Shown here: positions 34,576-44,352 of the stretch, piece after piece | Layout of the letters: each line of letters starts with the position of its first letter | How positions within the stretch are numbered: position 1 is the first letter of the stretch | Assembly: GCF_001039355.2 (NCBI RefSeq) | Contig: NW_019774047.1 | Span: forward strand, 46,800 to 108,799 | Origin: Lingula anatina | Lineage: Eukaryota > Brachiopoda > Lingulata > Lingulida > Lingulidae | Direction of reading: 5' to 3' | Length of the DNA: 62,000 nt | The notes under the pieces: generated by a model | Database searches by the model: none | The model's input: only the letters and a program-made list of their open reading frames with translations | Told to the model about the DNA's origin: nothing | Program-made: the position numbers and the translations under genes

Positions 34576-36495
34576 ATGCTACGCAAGCTCATCGTGTTCA
34601 GCCTTTTGGTTGCGGGGTAAGTGTTGACGTTAGGTTATAACCGTTTAAAATTGACGTACGCGTCCCCCCCCCCACGTTTTTAACTTCAAGAAACCAGCTT
34701 TGTAATCATGACAGAGATCTATATCGTTTGTAAAAATTTTCAAGTCCTGAATCAGCAAAGTTTTCTTAAATTATTATTTACCTTCGCTTGTCTTCCTACA
34801 AAAGCATTGTCTATTTCGAAATTCATTCAAAAACACAAATTTGCGAAAACGCAAAAAAAAAAAAAATGAAGCAGACAGTATACTTGGCTGAAGCCGTGAA
34901 GTTTTTTCTAAGTGAAAAAAGAACAAGCATTTATCAATATTATCTGAGTTTAACACGCCAGGTGGATGCATTAAAAAGTTGGATAATTTTGCAGATTTGT
35001 GTAACTGATAGTCCAGTTTGTATGTATTATGATTCGTCTCTGTACTTTTTTGCAAGCCTAGTCTAGAGTAAAAGTATAAAAAATGTATTTTAATTTTTTA
35101 AATGTCAGCATCTTTAAAAGCGTTCTATGTATAACACTGGTTCACATGCTCGTTTATACATTCGCTCATAGACAACACATGGTAATATTAAAAACTTTTC
35201 ATTTCCAGAGGCTTTGCCTCCCTACACTATGACGAAGCTAGAGATGAAGCCCTAAACTATGACGACCCTAGAGATGAAGCCCTAAACTATGACGACCCTA
35301 GAATGGTAGCTCGCGTGCCCAAACTTCGACACAGAAGCTCAGTGACCAATATTGGTAGGTTGTTTGCAGACGTTTTTTTTTTACTTCTTAATAAAGGACA
35401 TAGCCTTTAACACATCTTGTGCATGTATTTTATTATTTGTTTTTAAACGTGTTAATTTGAATATATATTTTAGCCTTCTACATATATGTATATTGCACAA
35501 GAAAGCAATTACTCTCTTACCCCCTCTCTCTCTCTCTCTCTCTCTTTATATTTATAATATTTATAATTTTAGACTCAGTAGACCTAAGAGGAGCAGCCAA
35601 CAGATTTACTGGAGCCCTGGGAATGGACCTTGCCGCTTCACCAAACCACAGACCTGTAGCTGTAGCGACCAGCTGGGCAGACGCCTGCATCTATGGAAGC
35701 AACCCTCGGCCGAACCCTCGGCCTTGGCCATACCCTAGGCCACACCCTATACCTGTATTGCCAACCATCAGACCCCGATATCCATGGGATCCTAGAATGG
35801 CAATAATGAGGCCAGGAAATCCCTCAGTTCTCTCTGGCCATGACCCCTTGGCAAGCTTGAGCAAGCGCGAGATCAAGCCCAAGCGGAAAATAAACCGCGA
35901 CATCGTGTTTGTGTTGGACACGTCAGGCAGCATATCCAGCGCGGCCTTCGAGCAAGCCAAAGAGGGCGTGGCTCTTCTAAGCAGCTCCTTCTGTCCTACC
36001 ACAATGGGCAGTGGCCTGGGCGGAGAGAAACAGATAGCCTTGGTGCTGTTCGGAGACGAGGTTGAGACGGCAATCCCATTCACCGAGAGTCACGCTGGCG
36101 TTGACCAACTTAACCGTAAAATCATTGCCTTGCGTCATCGCCAAGGGTCTGCCACCGCCACGGCCGAAGCACTCCGTCACACTAGGACCAATGTTCTTGG
36201 CCAAGGAGTCAGCCGCCTTAACAACTCGGACACTGCCACTCACGTCTTTTTCATCACCGACGGCCGTTGTAACAGAAGGTGCAGCCAGCTGGCGGAAGAG
36301 GCCGATAAACTAAGAGCAATGGAAGGGGTACAGGTTTTTGCTGTGGGCATTGACAATGCTCGCCTCTGCGAACTCGAGATTATCACTGGGAAGGGGTCTG
36401 ACCTGGCGTATGGTCTTAGGGACTTTAGTCAGTTCGAGCAATTCGCAGAGGCAGTCCAGGAGATGGCGTCCCAGAAGCCAAACAAATGCGTTTAA
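34576..36495 (+). CDS. Secreted von Willebrand factor A protein, paralog 3 (3 exons, 369 aa)
   Basis: Exons 34576-34616, 35209-35354 and 35573-36495 join in phase, 369 aa. The signal peptide is MLRKLIVFSLLVA plus GGFA. Exon 2 contains a 30-bp tandem duplication (units at about 35241 and 35271) that repeats DEALNYDDPR in the propeptide. The basic site reads LRHRS, weaker than LRHRR in paralog 2 or LRRRR in paralog 4. The linker contains ADACIYGSNPRPNPRPWPYP followed by more Arg-Pro units, then SKREIKPKRK before the vWA domain (from about residue 170). MIDAS residues are intact (DTSGS, TATAEAL, TDGRC). The vWA part is nearly identical in DNA to paralogs 2 and 4, and 5' flank and introns are close to paralog 4. 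The gene is intact, but its promoter lacks the TATA box. Confidence 0.88.
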
Positions 36496-37019
36496 TGAAT
36501 GTTCCACACAGCACATCGAACACATTCTGGTGTCTAAACGCAATGATGCGTTAAATGTTTCGACTGTCTGTCGCATCTAACACAATTCATTCATAGTCTT
36601 AATTTTTGCGTGTTGATTTTGATATCAAACTGCAATAAACAGTGATAATTCCAGAATTATCAACCAAACACCGCATTAAATGATTCGCTGTAATTCGTCT
36701 TGTTTTTGTTAATGCCCTTGCGTATTAAAAATACTAGAAAAGCACTCAAAAGCGCAGACCTCTGCCAAGAAATTTATTAAATGTTTAACCACTAATTTTT
36801 TAATGAATCATCAACTAAATCTACTCGCTTTTAAATTAGCCCATTTCTGACCTATCCTGAAAATTAAAACTATACACAAATTTTCATCTCGGATTCAATT
36901 TTAAGGGATGCTTAAAAAGGGTTAGTGTATATAAGAACATATAAGATTGCAGAAGCAACAACTATCTTCAAAGAAAATAGAATATTTACGACAGTAACGG
37001 TCGCTCGTGCAGTCTCTTC

Positions 37020-37837
37020 AAACAAAGACAAAAGTAATCCATTGCGGTTTTCTGCACCGTTATATCTTACTCCACTTTTTTTTAAATTCTAAAAGTCTCT
37101 AATTTAAAACTCGTTTATTGAGTTGAAAGGCTTATTTTTACAGTCAACATTATCTGCCTAGCATGCAGCCGTTTTTTCGTCCTGCTTCCTTGTCTTGTGG
37201 TTTATATCCAAAAATAACTCAACGGGTTGCTTAAGAGCCTGGAACAGTCCACCACAATGTTTCGCAGCCACATGTCTGTTCATATCTGTTTTCTGCTAAA
37301 TTACAGATTGAATCCAGTGCTTTGCGTTTTATTAATAAAAACCGTGCAAACATCAGCAAAGCGTTCATCAAAAGAGGAACAGTATTATCCAAACGCTGAT
37401 TCTCTCATGCTATCGGAGAAGGGGAGAGTCCCGTTGGCTGCCCCTCTCAGTCATAAAACTGATGAATTCATTAAGGAAAAAATATGGGTCGAAACCTTAG
37501 GCAAGCTCGCACTGGAGTTCATTATCAATAGTTTTGCACAGGTAAACACTTGCGTGGACTTTGGTCCCTTCCGCATACAGTCGCATATTCTTTCCAAAGT
37601 TATAATCTCAGTATTCAGTGAACGCAAAATACAGGATGAATAGGAAGTAAACACCTTTCAAAGATTAGCTCAAGTTTGATACCCATTTCAGGCCATTTCA
37701 CCGTAACTGTCAATCATATCTAAAACTGCGCCTATCCCCTCAGTTTCAGGGTGCCTCTGCCCCGGCCATTATAAACAAACAAATTTGGGAGCATCCGTGT
37801 TTGAGTCAAGGTTCCTAATAACCGCACGATTACAGGC
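37020..37837. other. Intergenic DNA between vWA paralogs 3 and 4, with an unexplained ORF
   Basis: Mostly unique sequence. A 138-codon open frame (37227-37643, plus) begins MLKSLEQSTTMFRSHMSVHI and contains KEKIWVETLGKLALEFIINS. I recognise no family, and there is no clear splice or promoter context, so I do not call it a gene. Confidence 0.4.
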
Positions 37838-37977
37838 GCAATAAACCGGAGATTTTAAAATTAGTAATTACATGTGCCTGGTACAGGAGTGGCACGAAGA
37901 TGTATAAATATAAGGTCCGGTTGCTCTCCAAGTCCATCAAAACAGCAGCAGCATCAAGAGAGAGAGAGAGAGAGAAA
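37838..37977 (+). promoter_or_regulatory. vWA paralog 4 core promoter with TATA box
   Basis: TATAAATA at 37903-37910, 75 bp before the ATG, preceded by AATAAACCGGAGATTTT and followed by AAGGTCCGGTTGCTCTCC. A (GA)n run ends four bases before the ATG. This is the intact version of the paralog 3 module. Confidence 0.7.
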
Positions 37978-39116
37978 ATGCTACGCAAGCTCATCGTGTT
38001 CAGCCTTTTGGTTGCGGGGTAAGTGTTGACGTTTCGTTATAACCGCTTTTAAAAAGGACGTTTTCCACCCAGTTGTGTATACGTTTTTAACTTCAAGACA
38101 CCCGCTCTGTAATCATGACAGAGATTAAGATCGTTTGTGGATTTTTTAAAGTCTTGGATCATCAAAGTTTACTTAAAATATTAAAATAACATTGGCTTGA
38201 TTTTAAATATGTGCATCATTTCTTCAATACAGAATTACTGTCCAGTTCGAAATACATCTAAAAACGCAAATTGGTGAAAACACAAGAAATGAAGGAGAAA
38301 GTTAACTTAGCTGAAGCCGCTAATTTTTTCAAGTGAAAAAAGGAAGCACTTATCAAAATATAATCGGAGCTTTAAAACGCCAGGTGGATAAACTAAAAGT
38401 CTGATATTTTTGCAGATTTGTGTAACTGATAGTCCAGTTTGTATGTATTATGACTCATCTCTGTACTTTTTCACAAGCTCAACCTGGTGTCAAAGTATGA
38501 ACAAAGTATTGTAATTAAAATTGTTATCAGTAACGAAAACTATTCATCGATAACATGTACCGGTAGTAAATTTCCACGTATTAAAATGATAAAAAATCAC
38601 CAGTCATGAATTAAAACTTTGACTTCTTGTACAAACTGGTACATTTTTTTTTTCGTTGCAGAACATACAGTAACTAGTAATTTTATTTCATGAACTGTGT
38701 AAAATTTATCCTTGCACCGTTTTAATGTCAGCATTTTAAAAAGCGTTCTATGTATAACACTTGTCCACATGCTCGTTTATACATTCGCTCATAGACAACA
38801 CATGGTAATATGGAAAACTTTTTCATTTTCAGAGGCTTTGCCGCCCTAAACCTTGATAAAGCTAGAGATGAAATGGTAGCGCGCGTGTCCAAACTGAGAC
38901 GCAGAAGATCTGTGACCAATATCGGTAGGTTATTTGCAGAGTTCATTTCACTTCTTTTATTAAAATAAAGGAGATAGTCTTCAACACATCTTATACATAT
39001 ATCTTATTTTAAAATGAGTTCATTCTAATATATATAAATATAAATAGGCATAGTCAGAGAGAGAGAGAGAGAGAGAGGAGGAGAGAAAGAGGCTCAGTAA
39101 AATCTTCAGTGTTTTT

Positions 39117-39196
<80 letters not shown>

Positions 39197-40170
39197 TGCA
39201 CACAAAAGCAATTTTTAAAAATTTTCAACTATGTATATGGTGTATTTTAGACTCAGTGGGTCTACGAGGCGCTGCTAACAGATTCGCTGGAGCCCTGGGA
39301 ATGGACCTTTCCTCTTCACCAAACTACAGACCTGCAGTTGTGGCAGGGACCAGCTGGGCAGACGCATGTATCTATGGAAGCAACCCTCGGCCGTGGCCAT
39401 ACCCGAGGCCATACCCTAGGCCATACCCTACACTTGTATTGCCAACCATCAGACCCCCATTTCCATGGGATCCTAGAATGCGAATGCTGGGGTCTGGAGG
39501 TCCCTCAGTTCTCTCGGGCCCAATAGGAGCCTTGAGCAAGCGCGAGATCAAGCCCAAGCGGAAAATAAACCGCGATATCGTGTTTGTGTTGGACACGTCA
39601 GGCAGCATATCCACTGAGGCCTTCGAGCGCGCCAAAGAAGGCGTGGCAATTCTAACCAGCTCCTTCTGTCCTACCACAATGGGCAGTGGCCAGGACGGAG
39701 AGAAACAGATAGCCTTGGTGCTGTTCGGAGACGAGGTCGAGACGGCGATCCCATTCACCGAGAGTCACGCTGGCGTTGACCAACTGAACCGTAAAATCAT
39801 TGCCTTGCGTCATCGCCAAGGGTCCGCCACCGCCACGGCCGAGGCACTGCGTCACACTAGGACCAATGTTCTTGGCAAAGGAGTCAGCCGCCTTAACAAC
39901 CCGGACACTGCCACTCACGTCTTCGTCATCACCGACGGCCGTTGTAACAGAGGATGCAGTCAGCTGGCAGAAGAGGCCGATAAACTGAGGGCAATGAAAG
40001 GGGTACAGCTCTTTGCTATGGGCATTGACAATGCTCGCGCCTGCGAACTCGAGATCATCACTGGGCAAGGGTCTGACCTGGCGTATGGTCTTAACGACTT
40101 CAACCAGTTCGAGCAATTCGCACAGGCAGTCCAGGAGAAGGCGTCCCAGGAGCCAAACAAATGCGTTTGA
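37978..40170 (+). CDS. Secreted von Willebrand factor A protein, paralog 4 (3 exons, 350 aa)
   Basis: Exons 37978-38018, 38833-38924 and 39251-40170 join in phase, 350 aa. The signal peptide is identical to paralog 3 (MLRKLIVFSLLVA plus GGFA). The propeptide KARDEMVARVSKLRRRR ends in a strong furin-type site. The linker includes GTSWADACIYGSNPRPWPYP followed by two more YPRP units. Basic SKREIKPKRK precedes the vWA domain at about residue 151. MIDAS residues are intact (DTSGS, TATAEAL, TDGRC). Intron 1 matches paralog 3 but has about 200 bp of extra sequence (about 38510-38720). Intron 2 carries long GA, CT and TA tracts (39056-39195). AATAAA at about 40353 is a likely poly(A) signal. Biological role unknown. 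Confidence 0.88.
39056..39195. repeat. (GA)n, (CT)n and (TA)n tracts in vWA paralog 4 intron 2
   Basis: GA repeats (39056-39076), then CT repeats (39121-39160) flowing into TA repeats (39161-39195). The GA and CT arms could pair. An open frame continuing from here into exon 3 is spurious. Confidence 0.95.
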
Positions 40171-41872
40171 AGAATGTGCCGGATGGCACAGCTAACACAT
40201 TCATGCTCTGCACTGGCGCTCTTTGAAAGCTTAGTTGACTGACTCTCACATGTTCACAACTAACGCATTTATTACACTGTGCCTTTCTTTCTATATAATA
40301 TGCCAAGCTTGAATGAAATGGTGTTAATTCCAGCAACATATGCTAAGTACTGCAATAAATTGTATGCTTATTATGCCCGTTTTGTTGACGTTCCACCAAC
40401 TGAAGAGGCCAACCTTAGATCAATGTAATCCGCCCCTTCACTAACGCAAGGCGTGTTGGGTTCTTACATCTACAGCGGGATTTTTTATGTAAGAAGTTAA
40501 TTCTAGGGGCTTTAATCTGACTCAAAGTCTTGGTATTGGTTCGAGTTATTCCCGGAGAGAAACACATCAACTTCGTTTTCAAAACCAAAAATAAATTTAT
40601 TACCTGGACATTGCCTGGTTTTATATAAGAAATCGCAAAATTGCAAACCAAGTATAGAATATAATTTTTATTCAACTATTATGTTCAATTTTGAACAGTT
40701 ACATTCAATTTCAAAAGGACTTTAATTTAGTCATCATTAATGAATTATGTAAACGCAATGGATTAATAAATTGTAGTATTATTGACAGTTTAAAGAATTT
40801 CCATTCCTGTCTTTATCATCTAACCTCAGAACGCAGTCAGTCGGCTAATGCGGGCCGTGGGGAAAACCTGTCTAAATCCCGAAAGCATCCTTTTAAAGTT
40901 TTTAACTTGAGTATAGCTCTTTCTACGTAATCAGATCATACACAGATTCAGGCAATATGATTTCAACTCAGGCATCTAAAACGTAGTTTCTCAAATGTAT
41001 ATGTAATTTTGCCCTGAAATCGCAACTACCTGTATGATACAAGTAATAAATAGAATAAAGCAAGCTTGCTTTGAAATATCTCAGATCTCACATTACTCTG
41101 TAATACGTCCATGTAAATATCAATATGATTTTTTTATCCGGAACAAAGGTGTATATGTAATGAAGTGGATATATTTGTCTACTAAAGCACTTGAGAAAAT
41201 CTGAATATTAGTAATATGTGATTCTCTGTCTTGAGAGATGACTGTGTGCACCCAGCATCCATCAAGAAGAGGAGACTGTGTGCTGTGCACAAGCTATCAA
41301 TGTATAATCTCTTTATTCAAAAGCATTTACATCAAGTCAGATTTCACAAAGATGTGAGGGTTGGTTAGACAAGGTTAGTATGCGGGTTAAGATCTTCTCA
41401 AAAATCATACTGACGAACAACTCCACATCATCAAAACACAATGTTCAAAAATGACTATTTCACTAAGATTGAAACTAAACACACACGGTCATAAGTGGTG
41501 GTATTTACCAATGACTCTGTGAGCAAAAATTATCTGCATTTAGAATGTAGATAAAGTAACTGGATATACAATTTCAATTATTAAAATGATTATTATAGTA
41601 ACCGTAAAGGTAGACTTTAAAAAAATTCACACAAAACCACACAAAACCATCTGATTCAATTGGTCATTTATGGAATTAAGAATGATAGTCCTGAACCTCA
41701 GTTTCTCTTAAGCTGTTGAAATAAAACGGTTCACTGTCGTAAGCGAAAAATAAACCAACTATTGCAATTACAACTTACCAACTTATCATGTAAAAAGATG
41801 CCTCGATCCTCAGGAGTGTGATGACGGACTTATGGCAAAAAGAAGGGTTTCATCTGGGGGGTTGGTTGTTAC

Positions 41873-41972
41873 AATCGACATTTTGGAAACCTCCATTTTT
41901 GGGAGCCTGCAAATTTAAATTATAATTTAAATTTGCAGGCTCCCAAAAATGGAGGTTTCCAAAATGTCGATT
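41873..41972. repeat. Perfect 100-bp palindrome with no spacer
   Basis: Every base from 41873 to 41922 pairs with 41972 down to 41923. The arms contain AATCGACATTTTGGAAACC and TCCATTTTTGGGAGCCTGC, and the AT-rich centre reads AAATTTAAATTATAATTTAA. Complementarity ends exactly at 41872/41973. Confidence 0.97.
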
Positions 41973-43130
41973 AATCAAAGCCAACAATTGCAATGTGAAA
42001 TGTGCGTAAAAAAGTTTCATCAGTGTGGCAGACAATAGATATCAAAAGCATTTTTGTCACAAACTTATTAGGCCTACTCTTCTTACTATCGCGAAATATT
42101 TTGACATGCCATCGGCCACCTCCGTTAGTCTCAATATGACCCAATGGGGGTGAATGGGGTATTACAAATATTACAGTTTGAACGAAAAGGAACATTCAGG
42201 GGCAGATCCAGGGTTATTTGAAGGAGGGGGCGCAGCTGGATTGGGAGAATGCTAAGATTCTAGAAAAAGAAAGTGACTGGAGAATAAGAGGGATAAGGAA
42301 GGCATATGGATCAGGAAAACGCTTCACGATCTGAACAATATAAACAATGACGAAGGTAGATGCTCACCTGTACGATAGCCTCTTAGTACCACAAAAGCAG
42401 CACTGGGTGGGGGGTGGTGGGGTGGTTCATGTCGCTGGTATTCTAGACCAGTGACATAACGCTACCAGTGTCACATTGTGACCGATGAAGATCTGAAAGT
42501 TGGCCGATAGCATGTCAAAAAGTTTTTGCACGAGTGATGGAGTTTTTCCAAGTTTGTGACAAATTAAAAGAGCTTTTGACCTCTAAAATGTGTGTACTAC
42601 GCGTTTCCTTGAGTAAATTGTAAATAGAAAACAACAGTCTACACTTGCTGACTAGAAAACAGTCCCCAAACATTCTTTAATTTAAAACAATTTTGTCTAA
42701 GACCTTGCACAAAATGCCATTGGTTAAATTTGCAGTGAAAAAAGAGTTGTAATATTTATAGATGAATGACAATTTAGTTCATTGTTTACACCCCACCCTG
42801 GCCAATAACTTACCTTGAAGGGTCTTAAATCCCAATGGTGTCACAACTTGAAATACCATATATGCTGATATAACTTTCTCCATTTCAACCTTGTTAAAGT
42901 GGACCGTTATCAGGCCAGGCGCTTGGCAATGCTTTCTGTCTCAATTTCAAAATAGAAAAATGAAGAAGGCATTAGTTTCCCCTTTCACCTCTTTCAGGTT
43001 TCTTTTCATAAAAAGGGTGGAGCCAAGGGGCATTAGCCAGTGCCACTTTTCAATGGTTAGTTTATCTTGTCACATTTAACATCGGGATTTGTCGAAACTC
43101 TTTGTTATTTGCAGTCATGATATTATATAC

Positions 43131-43296
43131 CAGGCCCGTAGCCAGGGGGGTTCGGGGGGTTCGAAAGAACCGCCCCTTTTGCTGGGAAAAGGTCCACTCT
43201 GGGCAAAATTTGATCTAGGCAATGAAGTTTTTATGGAAAAAGGTCCACTTTTTCAGAAAAAGAACCCCGCTTTTGAAATTGCTGGCTACGGGCCTG
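43131..43296. mobile_element. MITE, family B, inverted relative to the other copies
   Basis: Begins CAGGCCCGTAGCCAGG and ends CTGGCTACGGGCCTG, flanked by direct repeats ATATAC (43125-43130 and 43297-43302). The interior holds GGTCCACTCTGGGCAAAATT and AAAAGGTCCACTTTTTCAG. The open frame across it is MITE translation, not a gene. Confidence 0.88.
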
Positions 43297-44352
43297 ATAT
43301 ACAGCTAGGAGATGGGCGAATTTAATCAAATAATGGGCATGTGCGAAGATGGCAACCTAGTGCAATTCAAAGGTACATACGAACCGAGCATCGGTGGAGC
43401 GTGGATTCCCAGTAACATATGTAAACCACTTCTACTAGTTTCTTATACGACTCTAATAAATTCGACATGCCAAGGGATAAACTGAATGAATCACCCGATC
43501 AGCCATAAAAGAGCTTTAGACTGCTCCTTTCCTTAAATTTTTGGTTGGAAATTTAACCTACTTTCGTGACCTACTGTACTTTTCTGCCCCATTGACATAC
43601 AGCATAGAATGGTAGCAGAAAAATCTGTTCAAACATCACTTTCGGGTAAAATTAATCAATGCCTTTTGGTAATTCTCTTAGTTTTACTACTTGAAACTAT
43701 ATCCTGGCATTTGGTTGGTTTTGTATGCATCTTTAATGCAATTCATCCGTCGGCGTTTTTCAAAGTCGCCGAGTAGTGAAAAATGGTTGCACTTTTACAG
43801 AAATAATAATAATAATAAAAAAATAATAATAATAAATTTTCCATATTTGAGAAAACGATGTTGATGAAAATATTGTATGGCCAAAATGGGTAGGCCCTAC
43901 AAGTGACTTATCACGACAATAAAAGTGTATATTTACAACTAGAAACCATACAGCTTCGTTACTTCGTTATTTCGTTACAGCGCGTGTGTGTGTGTTGTTT
44001 GACAATTAGATGCTGGCCTGAAATGGTATCTGAAACCATTTTTATAGGCCTCACATGTCACATCAGCGGGCTGTAGCCAGCTTTATCACGCCATTCTCCA
44101 AAACATGGTCTCGTTTGAAATAAATATATTTCAGCCCAAAGTTCCTTTCAAAACGAGGTTGATTTTGCTGAGCTTGTAAATCAATTTATCACTTATATCA
44201 GTCGAAATATGACACCTTATCACCCATTTCATTACAGTTTGGGTTATATATTTTGATACGATCTAGTTCACATGCTTTTTATCGTGTAATTTTATTTACT
44301 CTTTTAATAGCGAATCAGCAGTGAGAAATGATTTGCACCGCGAAACCGGAAA

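Larger units (their letters stand above)
40171..44340. other. Gene-free stretch before UBA2
   Basis: 4.2 kb with no supported exon. It contains the perfect palindrome at 41873-41972, a family B MITE at 43131-43296, a one-ended CAGGGGCAGATCCAGG motif at 42197 resembling a decayed hAT-type end, and an (AAT)n tract at about 43803-43835. Confidence 0.6.

Noticed and set aside
37227-37643. 138-codon plus ORF between vWA paralogs 3 and 4
   Set aside because: No family, no splice context, and absent from the equivalent place after paralog 2, so it is noted only as unexplained sequence.
43089-43325. 78-codon ORF with QGGSGGSKEPP
   Set aside because: It is translation of the family B MITE end, a common source of false proteins in invertebrate genomes.
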